A stretch of 42,570 bases of DNA from JARKQH01 sp964631605 (GCA_964631605.1 CAZVYG010000040.1:1-42570), one strand, 5' to 3'. Positions 1-8,242 are shown, numbered from the stretch's first letter. A program made the numbers and translations. The notes: generated by a model from the sequence alone, not told the origin.

Positions 1-314
1 CAGACCAGCTACCCGTCTTAGCCTTGGTGGGCCGTTACCTCACCAACTAGCTGATAGGCCGCGGGCTCATCATGAAGCGTCAGGCCTTACGGTCCCCAAC
101 TTTGACAACCCGGAGATGCCCCCCAGTTGTCACATTCGGTATTAGCTCGCCTTTCAGCAAGTTATCCCAAACTTCATGGCAGATTACCCACGTGTTACGC
201 ACCCTTGCGCCGCTCCGATTGCAAAATATTGCTACCTTGCAACCAGCGCTCGACTTGCATGTCTTATCCACGCCGCCAGCGTTCGTTCTGAGCCAGAATC
301 AAACTCTCCGTTAA
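1..314 (-). rRNA. rrs: 16S ribosomal RNA, 5' part (truncated by window edge)
   Basis: The complement reads as the start of a bacterial 16S rRNA. The 27F-type site AGAGTTTGATTCTGGCTCAG lies at 307-288, which puts the mature 5' end near 314. Further conserved blocks follow: GGCGGCGTGGATAAGACATG, ACGTGGGTAATCTGCC, and GGGTAGCTGGTCTG at the edge. Roughly the first 314 of about 1500 bases are present; the rest lies left of the window. The GTGGATAAGACATGCAAGTC wording is typical of Verrucomicrobiota. No protein should be called here; the short open frames on both strands are by-products of the RNA gene. Confidence 0.97.
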
Positions 315-757
315 AAAACGTTAGTTGATTCCTGTCCGATTCGTGAGAACCGGACTGGTGTCTAATTATTAAAACTCTCCAAACCCATCCCACTAACAGG
401 ATGGGCCTGAAGGGGCTCTAAAACTTATCGCACAATTCAATTTTCAATGAGCAGCGGGTGTTGCCACCCGAAAATCTTTTTTTGCTTAGCCAGGTCATCC
501 CCGACTTTGCCCCTCTGCGGGGGACAAAAACTCCGAGCAGCCGATTTAACCACTTTAACTCGGCTTCTCAGAGCTTTGTTAGTTACGCAGTCAGATTACC
601 TGAACTGCCAGCAGCGTCAACAACTTTCTTGAAATTTTTTTTCGCTGCGGTTGCTCTTAGCAACTTCTTCATCTTACCCGTTTTGCCGATGCCGTCAACA
701 GATTCTTTTTATTTTTTTCGACCCGGTCAAAACTCTCTCGCAAAGAACAGGGCGCAC
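315..757 (-). other. rRNA operon leader region
   Basis: This stretch between the rRNA promoters and the 16S 5' end has no credible protein gene. It carries several hairpins expected of a structured leader: CCCATCC/GGATGGG arms at 384-405, CGGGTG/CACCCG arms at 455-470, and GTTGCT/AGCAAC arms at 650-664. A boxA-like TGTTCTTTG lies on the minus strand near 749-741, close to the predicted P1 start, but the match is imperfect. Processing and antitermination roles are inferred from rRNA leaders in general. Confidence 0.6.
593..620 (-). promoter_or_regulatory. Predicted proximal rRNA promoter (P2)
   Basis: Minus strand: -35 TTGACG (620-615), 16-base spacer, -10 TAATCT (598-593). An A/T-rich run (AAAAAATTTCAAG) sits directly upstream of the -35 and resembles an UP element. 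Transcription would start near 585, giving a leader of about 270 bases before 16S. Confidence 0.6.
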
Positions 758-785
758 ACAATAGCGGGAGTCGGAGAAGGCGCAA
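758..785 (-). promoter_or_regulatory. Predicted distal rRNA promoter (P1)
   Basis: Minus strand: -35 TTGCGC (785-780), 16-base spacer, -10 TATTGT (763-758). It is preceded by a strongly A/T-rich stretch (GTGAAAATTTTTTTCAAAAA) that looks like an UP element in an otherwise GC-rich genome. The predicted start is near 750. Together with P2 it forms the tandem arrangement common for rRNA operons. The 786-1011 stretch beyond it shows no gene, only a weak GGTGTTT/AAACACC hairpin after the neighbouring CDS. Confidence 0.6.
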
Positions 786-1011
786 GTGTTTTTTGAAAAA
801 AATTTTCACTTTTTTTACAGAGCGTCAGGCAAGAGCGCAACCTGTTGTTCCTTAAATATTTAGAACTCGAACCAGAAGCCATCCGCCTGGGTGTGGCAAG
901 CTGTCCGCAGAAAAAACGGCGCAAGGGGAGGCATAAATGCCGCCGGTGGGGGTCGAGATTAACGCGGAATTAGCGAGGGGTGTTTCGGGTGTCAAACACC
1001 TGCCAGACAGG

Positions 1012-1947
1012 CTATTGAAAGAGCCAGCCGAAGAGGGCGGAACTGCTGGTGGGCACGCCGGCGGCCGTGACGCTGATGGAAAGTTCCGAGCCGGCAGGGA
1101 TGAAGGCGGAGGCGGAGGCGGTGTCAGCCGCGCGGGCTGAGCCGGAGAGGGTGCAGGTGAGGGGGGTATCCAGGCCGTTGATGCGGAGGGTAAAAGTCAA
1201 GGAGTTGCCAGCGCCTGGGGGTTCGGAGAGCCGGACGCTGAGGCGGGTGGCGACGCCGGGGGCCGCGGGGGAGAGTGTGGTGACAAGCCACTCGGTGGCG
1301 GCGGCATCGGAGATTCCGGCGGGGGCGCCGAAGAAGACGGAGCCGGAGGAGGTGGGCAACTGGTTGATGCGTCCGGTGATGAAGCCCGAGCCATCCACGC
1401 CGCCGGAGACAGGGAGGTTTGTCAAGCCAGCGCCGTTGCCGGTGAAGGTGCCGGAGAAGGCGCCGGCGGCGCTGGCAAACTGAACGGGGGCGGTGAAGGT
1501 TTGGCTGGCATTGCGGAGGGCGACGTTGGTGGAGAGCTGAGAGTCGGTGACCGGGCCGAGGTAGCTGGCGGCGCTGAGGGCTTTGAGCGCGTAAGGGCTG
1601 GCGGTGATGGGCTGGCGGGGAAGGAGGACGGTGGCGGGGGCGGGATCGCCGGTTTTGCGGGCCGCAATTTCGAGCCAGCGGGGCGCGCCGTCAAAAGGGG
1701 TGGAGCCAAAGTCAAGCTCGACGGCGAACAGCCCGTTGGTGAGGGTGAGGGCGGTGCGGGAGAGCGTAGCGCCCTGCTGGACGCCGCCGCTGGGCTGGTC
1801 GAAGAGTTTGAAGAGCAGGTCGTAGGCGCCCGAGGCGGCCGCGCCGTTGTCGGCCAGGCGTCCCTGGTAAGTGAAGGAAGTGGTTTGGCCGAGGGCACAG
1901 GATATGAAAAGCAGGAGGAGGCAGCTTGAGAATGCGCGCGCAAGCAT
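1012..1947 (-). CDS. Secreted FTYQGRL-type surface protein
   Basis: A 311-residue exported protein. Residues 1-20 form a signal peptide (hydrophobic SSCLLLLFISCALG). The mature part opens with FTYQGRLADNG, then GAYDLLFKLFD, a NGLFAVELDFG strand and LLPRQPITASPYALKA. This succession is typical of a large, uncharacterised family of verrucomicrobial and planctomycete secreted proteins that resembles phage-tail or collar modules. The middle contains SQTFTAPVQFASAAGAF and GNGAGLTNL, also common in that family. The C-terminal half is beta-rich without recognisable catalytic residues. The start is fixed by an extended -10 box six bases upstream, which suggests a leaderless mRNA. A role at the cell surface or in the matrix is inference. 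Confidence 0.75.
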   Translation of the reverse strand: MLARAFSSCLLLLFISCALGQTTSFTYQGRLADNGAAASGAYDLLFKLFDQPSGGVQQGATLSRTALTLTNGLFAVELDFGSTPFDGAPRWLEIAARKTGDPAPATVLLPRQPITASPYALKALSAASYLGPVTDSQLSTNVALRNASQTFTAPVQFASAAGAFSGTFTGNGAGLTNLPVSGGVDGSGFITGRINQLPTSSGSVFFGAPAGISDAAATEWLVTTLSPAAPGVATRLSVRLSEPPGAGNSLTFTLRINGLDTPLTCTLSGSARAADTASASAFIPAGSELSISVTAAGVPTSSSALFGWLFQ

Positions 1948-1953
1948 GCCGCG

Positions 1954-1959
1954 ATTATA
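1954..1959 (-). promoter_or_regulatory. Extended -10 promoter, leaderless start
   Basis: Minus strand reads TGCTATAAT: a perfect TATAAT with the extended TGn motif. Only six bases (CGCGGC) separate it from the ATG at 1947, so transcription should start at or next to the start codon. No good -35 is visible, as expected for an extended -10 promoter. Confidence 0.6.
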
Positions 1960-2017
1960 GCAGCAGGCGGCTGAAAGGCCAGCGCAAAAATGCCGGCCTT
2001 TGGTCTTGACAGCGGGG

Positions 2018-2938
2018 TCAAAGGTTGGACGGGCGCGCGGGTTTTTGGCGGGAGCGCTTGTCCATGACCTTGACGTTGGCCTCTTCCTGGATGACGAGGG
2101 AGTGGGCCGGGACGCTGGCGGTGAGGAACACGTTTGCGCCGATGGTGCTGCCTTCGCCCACGATGGTGTCGCCGCCCATGATGGTGGCGCCGGCGTAGAT
2201 GGTGACGCGGTCTTCGATGGTGGGGTGGCGTTTTTGGCCGCGCAACTGCTGGCCGGCGGCCAGGGAGCGGGCCACCAGGCCGACGCCCTGGTACATTTTC
2301 ACATGGTTGCCGATGACGGCGGTTTCGCCGATGACCGTGCCGGTGCAGTGGTCCACGAAGAAGTGGGAGCCGATCTGCGCGCCGGGATGGAGGTCCATGC
2401 CGGTCCGGCTGTGGGCCCATTCGGTCATGATGCGGGGGATGAGGGCGATGTTTTTGAGGTACAGTTCGTGAGCCAGGCGCTGGACGGCGATGGCCTCGAT
2501 GCACGGGTAGGCGACGATGACCTCCTCCTTGCTGAGGGCGGCGGGGTCGCCGTTGTAGGCGGCTTCGGCATCGGTGGCCAGCACGTCCCGGATGCGGGGC
2601 AGGCTGTCGAGGAAGTCAATGGTGCAGGCGCGGGCGGCCGATTTGAGGTCCTGCTGGGCCAGTTCGGGCGGAGGGTGGTAACGGAGGCTCTTGGCGATTT
2701 CGGATTCGAGGTTTTTGAACACCTTCTGCAGGAGGGTGGTGGTCTGCTCCTTGAGTTCGGAGGAGTGGATGAGTTTCTCGTCGAAGAACCCCGGGAACAG
2801 GAGTCGCAGGAGGTCCACGGTGATGACGGCCACGGCCCGTTTGGAGGGGAGGTTGATTTCGTCGAGATGGTTGATGCCGCCCACGCGCGCGTAGGAGTCA
2901 AGCAACCGTTCGGTCAGTTTTGGCACGGTCAACTGCAC
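2018..2938 (-). CDS. cysE: Serine O-acetyltransferase
   Basis: A 306-residue cytoplasmic enzyme that transfers acetyl from acetyl-CoA to L-serine, giving O-acetylserine for cysteine synthesis. The N-terminal helical domain (about 1-160) leads into a left-handed beta-helix with hexapeptide repeats: HPGAQIG, FFVDHCTGTVIGETA, IGNHVKMYQGV, then TIYAGATIMGGDTIVGEGS and IGANVFLT. The DHCTGTVIGE block carries the catalytic His expected of serine acetyltransferases. The long N-terminus resembles the EpsC/SatA-type form rather than the 270-residue enterobacterial form. Start is GTG at 2938; no ATG lies upstream in frame. It stands alone, with no cysK beside it. A 7- to 10-bp stem (AAAGGCC/GGCCTTT arms, 1974-2001) follows the stop but lacks a U-tract. 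Confidence 0.92.
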   Translation of the reverse strand: MQLTVPKLTERLLDSYARVGGINHLDEINLPSKRAVAVITVDLLRLLFPGFFDEKLIHSSELKEQTTTLLQKVFKNLESEIAKSLRYHPPPELAQQDLKSAARACTIDFLDSLPRIRDVLATDAEAAYNGDPAALSKEEVIVAYPCIEAIAVQRLAHELYLKNIALIPRIMTEWAHSRTGMDLHPGAQIGSHFFVDHCTGTVIGETAVIGNHVKMYQGVGLVARSLAAGQQLRGQKRHPTIEDRVTIYAGATIMGGDTIVGEGSTIGANVFLTASVPAHSLVIQEEANVKVMDKRSRQKPARPSNL

Positions 2939-3146
2939 GGTGCGAGTATCCGCCAGTCTGGCGTTCGGCGCAAGGGGGGGCTGGCGGGGTCGTCAATTAA
3001 CATCGGGGGACGACCCGGCGCCCCGAGATTGCCTTGGCTTCGGGTCCAGAGTTATGGCAGGCTTTCCGCATGGAAGCAAAGTGCGCAGGGCCGGTGGGCG
3101 GCTGGTTGGGGTTGACGGACTGACCGCAGCCAGGCGAAATGGCGTC

Positions 3147-3971
3147 ATGCTGGTTTCGGTTGTCACCCCCAGTTTTCGGAGCGGCCAATGGCTGCGCCTG
3201 TGCATTGCGTCGGTGGCGGACCAGGGGGCGGAGGTTGAGCACATTGTGCAGGATGCGGGTTCGGACGACGGGACGCTGGAGTGGCTGAGCTCGGACAGGC
3301 GGGTGCGGGCGTTTGTGGAGAAGGACCGGGGGATGTATGACGCGGTGAACCGGGGTTTGCGGCGCAGCCGGGGGGAGATTTTGGCCTGGTTGAATTGTGA
3401 CGAGCAATATCTGCCCGGGGCGTTGCGGGGCGTGACCGAGTTTTTTGGGTCGCATCCGGAGGTGGACATGGTGTTTGGGGATGTGGTGATGGTGGACGGG
3501 GCGGGGGGGTATTTGTGGCATCGGAAGATGCTGGCGCCGCTGAAGTACCACACGTGGACGTGCCACCTTTCGACGCTAAGCTGCGCGACGTTTTTCCGGC
3601 GGCGGGTGGTGTTTGATTATGACTGTTTCTTCGATCCGAACCTGCGGGACGTGGGGGATGGGGAGTGGATGCTGCGGCTGCTGCGGCGGGGTGTTTCGAT
3701 GGCTGTGCTGGGCCGGTTCACCTCGGCGTTCACGCAGACGGGGGCGAACATGAGCGCGGCGGCCAACGCCCGGCGCGAAGCGCGCGAGTTGCGCCGGAGC
3801 GCGCCGGCCTGGGTGCGAGTGTTGAAACCGGTTTGGATCGTGCATCATCGGCTGCGGCGCTGGGCGGGCGGCATGTATTCCCAGGCGCCGTTTGCGTATG
3901 AGATTTTCACCCTGGCCAGCCCGGAGCGGCGCGTGCGGCACCAGGTGGACCACCCGCGGTTTCGGCCTTGA
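3147..3971 (+). CDS. Family 2 glycosyltransferase
   Basis: About 274 residues. The start ATG at 3147 is chosen because the GT-A fold begins immediately (MLVSVVTPSFRSGQWL); the frame stays open upstream to 2940 but that part is not protein-like. Visible motifs: VQDAGSDDGT (nucleotide-sugar binding), EKDRGMYDAVNRGL, GEILAWLNCDEQYLPGAL (DxD-like acidic position in NCDE) and VGDGEWMLRLL (candidate catalytic base region). The set resembles transferases of exopolysaccharide clusters. It acts at the cytoplasmic face on an unknown acceptor. It is divergent from cysE and followed 31 bases later by the TIM-barrel gene; no polysaccharide locus surrounds it, so the pathway is unknown. Confidence 0.85.
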   Translation: MLVSVVTPSFRSGQWLRLCIASVADQGAEVEHIVQDAGSDDGTLEWLSSDRRVRAFVEKDRGMYDAVNRGLRRSRGEILAWLNCDEQYLPGALRGVTEFFGSHPEVDMVFGDVVMVDGAGGYLWHRKMLAPLKYHTWTCHLSTLSCATFFRRRVVFDYDCFFDPNLRDVGDGEWMLRLLRRGVSMAVLGRFTSAFTQTGANMSAAANARREARELRRSAPAWVRVLKPVWIVHHRLRRWAGGMYSQAPFAYEIFTLASPERRVRHQVDHPRFRP

Positions 3972-4002
3972 AATCGGGCGGTGGACGTGGGAAAAAGGGC
4001 GC

Positions 4003-4971
4003 ATGAAATCCGCTTATTCGCGTCGCCATTTTCTTCGTTCCTCGATTGTCATTGCCGCCAGCGCGCCGCTGTGGCAGCCGGGCTCAGGCCTGGTTGGGGC
4101 GGCCTGGGGGGCGCCGAGGGCGGGGCTGCAATCCATTCGCCTGGGGGCGCCGGCGTTTGCGAAGACCGAGGATCCGGAGGAACTGGCGCTGGCGCATCGG
4201 AAGCTGGGTTACCGGGCAGCCTATTGTCCGAACGTTGCGTTGAAGGATGGCGACCGCATCCGGGCGCTGGAGCGGGCGTTTGCCAAACACGATGTGGTGG
4301 TGGCGGAGGTGGGGCGTTGGGTGAACCTGGTGGAGGCGGACTCCGAGAAACGGCGGCAGAACCTGCAGTTGGTGACGGAAGGGCTGGCGCTGGCGGAGGA
4401 GATCGGGGCGCGGTGCTGCGTGGATATCGCCGGGTCTTACAATCCGACGTCATGGTTCGGGCCGCACCCGGACAACCTGACGCGGAAACATTTCGACGCC
4501 AGCGTTGAGAACGCCCGCAAAATCATTGACGCGGTCAAGCCCAAGCGGGCGAAGTTCTGTTATGAAATGATGGGGTGGGCGTATCCGGACAGTCCCGAGA
4601 GCTGCCTGCGGATGGTGAAGGCGGTGGACCGGAAGGGTTTCGGGGTGCATCTGGACCCCTGCAATTTGGTCAACTCGCCCGAGCGGTTCTATCGCAACAC
4701 CGCGCTGCTCAACGAATGTTTTGACAAGCTGGGGCGCTGGATAGCGAGCTGCCACGCCAAGGACCTGGCCTGGGAGATTGAGATGAACGTGCATTTCCGC
4801 GAGGTGGTGCCGGGCAAGGGCGAATTGGATTACACCACTTACCTTCGGCGGCTGGCGGCGCTGCCGCAGAATCCGCCGCTGATGATCGAACACCTCAACG
4901 GCGCCGAGGAATATGCCGCGGGCCGGGATTACATTATGGCGACGGGCCGGAAAGCGGGGCTGGCGTTCTGA
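4003..4971 (+). CDS. Tat-exported sugar phosphate isomerase/epimerase-like TIM-barrel protein
   Basis: About 322 residues. The ATG at 4003 gives an immediate twin-arginine signal (YSRRHFLRSSIVIAAS), so export as a folded protein is likely. The body is an AP-endonuclease-2/xylose-isomerase-like barrel: RKLGYRAAYCPN, ALAEEIGARCCVDIAGSYNP, KFCYEMMGWAYPDS, GFGVHLDPCNLVNSPERFY, SCHAKDLAW, EVVPGKGELDY and PLMIEHL. Conserved Glu, Asp and His at the strand ends (EMMGW, HLDPCN, CHAKD, IEHL) match the metal-binding pattern of the family. The substrate is unknown; related verrucomicrobial proteins occur in sugar catabolism. It follows the glycosyltransferase gene by 31 bases and may be co-transcribed. 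Confidence 0.82.
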   Translation: MKSAYSRRHFLRSSIVIAASAPLWQPGSGLVGAAWGAPRAGLQSIRLGAPAFAKTEDPEELALAHRKLGYRAAYCPNVALKDGDRIRALERAFAKHDVVVAEVGRWVNLVEADSEKRRQNLQLVTEGLALAEEIGARCCVDIAGSYNPTSWFGPHPDNLTRKHFDASVENARKIIDAVKPKRAKFCYEMMGWAYPDSPESCLRMVKAVDRKGFGVHLDPCNLVNSPERFYRNTALLNECFDKLGRWIASCHAKDLAWEIEMNVHFREVVPGKGELDYTTYLRRLAALPQNPPLMIEHLNGAEEYAAGRDYIMATGRKAGLAF

Positions 4972-5143
4972 AACATCCGTATGCCGTGAGGGCCAGCGTG
5001 GCGGACGTTGCGCGGCCGATTCACCGCGATTTGCCGGACCCGAAGAAGTATGCGCGGTTGTGAGGCCACAACCGGTTCGATGGCCGGCAGGCGAAACAAG
5101 ACCGAAGGATTAAGAGGCGGGAGGTGGTGGAAATCAGCGAGTG
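4972..5143 (+). other. Short intergenic stretch with a peptide-like open frame
   Basis: Between the TIM-barrel gene and the terminator, the frame ending at the TGA at 5061-5063 reads as protein-like sequence (ASVADVARPIHRDL, then PDPKKYARL). It has no ATG in that frame; the only possible start is GTG at 4986, giving 25 residues. It may be the tail of a deleted gene or chance. No function is assigned. Confidence 0.25.
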
Positions 5144-5170
5144 AAACAAAAAGGGCGGCCGCAGCCGCCC
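5144..5170 (-). terminator. Rho-independent terminator of the large exported-protein gene
   Basis: Minus strand: a 7-bp perfect GC stem GGGCGGC/GCCGCCC with a 4-base loop, followed by TTTTTGTTT. It lies about 25 bases past the stop at 5195, the right place and orientation to end that transcript. Confidence 0.85.
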
Positions 5171-5194
5171 GTGCGCAGAGTTGTGGGACCGGGT

Positions 5195-7303
5195 TTAGGG
5201 ATAAACCAGGCGGAAGAATTTCGCGTCACCCGTTGCCGGGGTGCTGTAAGGGCTCGTGGCGCCGAACACTCGGCTCCAGGAACCGGTGATGGACGGCGCG
5301 GCTTCGAGGCTGAAGGCGGGGTTGGTCCACTCGAGGACGATGTTGGCGCCCACGATCTTGACCGAGAGCGGTTCGGGAGTGGGCGGCGGAGTGGCCGGAA
5401 CGACATCGGAGAACGAGGTGCCGATCAGCAGGTCGTCCACGAAAAGGGCGCCGATGTTGCCGGAGGTGCCATCCTGGCGGAAGGCGTAATTCCAGATCTC
5501 AACCGGGGTGGTGGGATCAGTGGCGGAGACGCTGGGGCTGCCTGGGGCAACCGGATTGATCCAAAGGGTGCTGGCACCCGTGCCCACGTTGTAGCGGGTG
5601 ACCACGGTGTAGGTGGTGTTGAGGTCGAGGTCCTGGGGGAAATTTGCGGTGGTGAAACCGCCGTTGGAGATGCCGAGACGGAACTTGCCCGGTGCGGCGC
5701 CGTTGGTCAGGGCGAAGACCCGGGCGCGGAAGTTGAAGGTGCCCGTGTCCTTGAAATGCGCAAAATAGCCACCGCCGCTGGCGCGGGGGAGCTGGGTAAA
5801 GTTTACGGTGAACTTGGAATAAAAGATAATGCCGCTGGTGGTGGGGGCAGAAACAGAGTTGGTGAAGAAGGCGCGGACGTCGTCCACGTTGGTTTGGGTG
5901 AGCAGCAGCCGGCCGGAGGCGATGTAAGTGTCGTTGGAGAGTCCGCTGTGGGCCGTCCAGAACCCGAGGCTGCCGTCAACAATGGGGCCGTCGGGATAGG
6001 TGAAGTCGTCGCCCAGCCAAAGCCCGAGTTCGGGATAAACTGTTAAAGTAAAGCTGGTACTGGCGGTGAGCGTGCCGTCGCTGACGGTCAACGTGATGGT
6101 CGTCAAGCCAGCCTGGCCGGTTTCGGGAGTAACCATTACCGTGCGGTTTGTACCGGTCCCGCTGATGACGATTTTGGAGTCCAGAACCAACGCCGGATTC
6201 GAGGAAGTTCCGGTGACCACGAGACTATTGGGCGTCTCGGCGTCGTTGACGGTGAACAGAATGGACGGGGTGGTGGTGTTCACCTTGATGTCCAGATTGG
6301 CAATGGCCGAAATCGTCGGAATGCCCACCGTGACCCTGAAGGTGTTGGTGGCCGAGTCGTTGTTGCCGTCGGTTACCACGATGGAAATGTTGGCAATGCC
6401 CTGCTGGCCGGCGGCCGGGGTAATGGTGACCGTGCGGTTGTTGCCGCTGCCGCCAAAGGTGATGTTGGCCGGATTGTTTGGCACCAGCGTGGGGTTGTCG
6501 GAAATGCCGGTCACCACCAGGTTCTCAGCCGGTGTTTCAACGTCGCTCACCGTGAAAGCCAGCGGCCCGGTCGAGGAATTGGCCGGGATGCTCTGGTTAT
6601 CAATCGCTGAGATCGAGGGCGGTCCACCGATGACCGCCACGTCCCCAAACGTGGTGCCGACCAGCAGGCCGTCAACGGTGAGCACCCCGATACCCGCAGC
6701 TTGGCGGAAGCAAACGTTGTAAAGCGGTATCGCGGCGTAAAAATCGGTCGCCGTGACGCTGTTGGCGCTGGCCTCCGAGTTGGGATCAATCCAGAGCGTC
6801 GCGGTCGAAGCATCCAGATTGTAGCGGACAACCAGCTTGTAATCCCTATTCAGGCTCAAATCCATCGGGATATACACGGGCGAATTGCCGCCGACCGAAA
6901 TACCCGCCCGGAACGAGTTGGCTGCGGCCCCATTGGTGGAGGCCCAGACGCGCGCGCGGAAGTTGAAGGTGCCGGTATCCCGAAAATGCCAAAAGTAACT
7001 TCCGCTCCCGTTCGGCACCTCGGAGAAGTTCACCACGAAACTGGCGTAGAGCGTGCCGGAACTGGTTGTGGGAATGCCGGAGCTGACGTCCTCACCACGG
7101 CTCTGAGATAGGCTGACCTTGCCACCGAGAATCTCGATGGCGCCCGAGCCACTATGGTTGGTCCAAACTCCGAGCGGCGACCCGGCGGAAACGGTGGTGA
7201 TGGGCCCGTCGGGGTATTCAAATGAGTTGCTAAGGATGAGCGAGGCGTGGGCGGCCAGGGCCGTGCCAAGCATAGCGGTGATAGCTAGAAGGGTTTTTTT
7301 CAT
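5195..7303 (-). CDS. Large exported protein with duplicated jelly-roll-like domain and two cadherin-like repeats
   Basis: 702 residues from ATG 7303, which gives a clean signal peptide (MKKTLLAITAMLGTALAAHA). Residues 22-222 and about 423-630 are two diverged copies of one domain, sharing FEYPDGPI/FTYPDGPI, FKDTGTFNFRARV, ATLWIDP/STLWINP, FRQ and DGLLVGTTFGDV/DDLLIGTSFSDV. The fold looks like a laminin-G/concanavalin-type jelly roll, as in many exported carbohydrate-binding modules. Between them lie two repeats of about 100 residues (SISAIDNQSIPANSS, TISAIANLDIKVNTT) ending in VTITPAAGQQG and VMVTPETGQAG, similar to cadherin/Ig-like repeats. The last 60 residues (IVLEWTN to KFFRLVYP) match the C-terminal module of two other proteins here. 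A strong terminator follows. A surface role is inferred; no catalytic residues are visible. Confidence 0.8.
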   Translation of the reverse strand: MKKTLLAITAMLGTALAAHASLILSNSFEYPDGPITTVSAGSPLGVWTNHSGSGAIEILGGKVSLSQSRGEDVSSGIPTTSSGTLYASFVVNFSEVPNGSGSYFWHFRDTGTFNFRARVWASTNGAAANSFRAGISVGGNSPVYIPMDLSLNRDYKLVVRYNLDASTATLWIDPNSEASANSVTATDFYAAIPLYNVCFRQAAGIGVLTVDGLLVGTTFGDVAVIGGPPSISAIDNQSIPANSSTGPLAFTVSDVETPAENLVVTGISDNPTLVPNNPANITFGGSGNNRTVTITPAAGQQGIANISIVVTDGNNDSATNTFRVTVGIPTISAIANLDIKVNTTTPSILFTVNDAETPNSLVVTGTSSNPALVLDSKIVISGTGTNRTVMVTPETGQAGLTTITLTVSDGTLTASTSFTLTVYPELGLWLGDDFTYPDGPIVDGSLGFWTAHSGLSNDTYIASGRLLLTQTNVDDVRAFFTNSVSAPTTSGIIFYSKFTVNFTQLPRASGGGYFAHFKDTGTFNFRARVFALTNGAAPGKFRLGISNGGFTTANFPQDLDLNTTYTVVTRYNVGTGASTLWINPVAPGSPSVSATDPTTPVEIWNYAFRQDGTSGNIGALFVDDLLIGTSFSDVVPATPPPTPEPLSVKIVGANIVLEWTNPAFSLEAAPSITGSWSRVFGATSPYSTPATGDAKFFRLVYP

Positions 7304-7344
7304 AAGGATTAGTTTGATTAGGTTTGAGACGAAAAGTTTTGGGT

Positions 7345-8121
7345 TCAGTTGGGTGTGGAATCTGTTGGGTACCAGTAGATTTTGCGGTAAATGCTCCATT
7401 CGGTACGGGCATCGTTGGATTCGGCCTGGGTGCGGACGAATTCGTTGGTGCGGGCGGCGCGGGCGCTGCCGTCACACATGGCGAACTGGCCGCGGGTATC
7501 GTGACGGCCGACGGCGTACTGGCCGGTGACATTGGACTGAGCGACGCCGGCGGTGGGGGAGCTGCCGTCACTCTCAGCCATGAGGACGGTATCGGAAGGT
7601 TTGATGATGCCGCCGAACTTGGTTTGGCCGACGCCGGTGGCGCGGGTGGAGCGATTGATGCAGAGGCGACCGTTTTCGCCGTACATGAAATAGGCCTGGC
7701 CGATCGAAGGCGGATTGACGCGGGGCTTGGGCGCCGAGGGGCAGGAGTAGATGGTTTGCTGGCCGGGGAGCGGCGGCTTGCCATCGGCGTAGAGATTGGT
7801 CAGAGCCGGTTGCCGGACGTAGGTGGAGAGGACGTTGTACCAGGCATCGGCGTTGGCGGCGGCGTTGATGGGAATGACCGTATTGCCTTCTTCGGGCACC
7901 TGGTCATTGGCGTCGTCGGCGTACATTTTGGCGGCCAGCCCCCATTGTTTGCCGTTGTTGAGGCAAGTGATGGAGTGGGCGCGGGCCTTGGCCTTGGCGA
8001 GGGCCGGCAACAACATGGCCGCCAGAATCGCGATGATGGCAATGACGACCAGCAGTTCAATCAATGTGAAGGCGCGCCTCACAGGGCGCAACCTGGACCA
8101 TTTGGAATTTGAAACGGGCAT
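7345..8121 (-). CDS. Type II/IV pseudopilin-like protein with H-X9-DG motif
   Basis: 258 residues. The N-terminus has a short basic leader and prepilin peptidase site followed by the hydrophobic pilin helix (RRA|FTLIELLVVIAIIAILA), with Glu at position +5 of the mature chain. The C-terminal part has the H-X9-DG signature (HDTRGQFAMCDG) and typical sequence such as LPALAKAKARA, CLNNGKQWGLAAKMYADD and DTVLMAESDG. This family is massively expanded in Verrucomicrobiota and Planctomycetes; members are thought to be processed by a type II-like system and displayed or secreted, with unknown specific roles. The gene lies 41 bases upstream of the 702-residue exported protein on the same strand, so they are probably one transcript. 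Confidence 0.88.
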   Translation of the reverse strand: MPVSNSKWSRLRPVRRAFTLIELLVVIAIIAILAAMLLPALAKAKARAHSITCLNNGKQWGLAAKMYADDANDQVPEEGNTVIPINAAANADAWYNVLSTYVRQPALTNLYADGKPPLPGQQTIYSCPSAPKPRVNPPSIGQAYFMYGENGRLCINRSTRATGVGQTKFGGIIKPSDTVLMAESDGSSPTAGVAQSNVTGQYAVGRHDTRGQFAMCDGSARAARTNEFVRTQAESNDARTEWSIYRKIYWYPTDSTPN

Positions 8122-8171
8122 AATTCAGGCCGGCTACGACTCGCGGCGAACGGACGCAAAACCGACCGGAC

Positions 8172-8199
8172 ATTTAAGCGCAAAATCGCCTAATCGCAA
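8172..8199 (-). promoter_or_regulatory. Possible promoter of the pseudopilin gene
   Basis: Minus strand: -35 TTGCGA (8199-8194), 16-base spacer, -10 TTAAAT (8177-8172). The start would be near 8165, giving a leader of about 44 bases to the ATG at 8121. The surrounding sequence is A/T-richer than average. Motif match only. Confidence 0.35.
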
Positions 8200-8242
8200 G
8201 ATAAAGCAGGCGGGAGTTATTCACAAGCTGGTCACAGTTTAG

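Noticed and set aside
72..314. Short protein frames over the left edge
   Set aside because: They lie inside the 16S rRNA gene.
1974..2001. Hairpin after cysE as a terminator
   Set aside because: The stem is fair (AAAGGCC/GGCCTTT) but no U-tract follows, and it overlaps the promoter area of the next gene.
1422..2504. Minus-strand open frame bridging the surface protein gene and cysE
   Set aside because: Arg/Pro/His-rich reading of the wrong frame of both genes.
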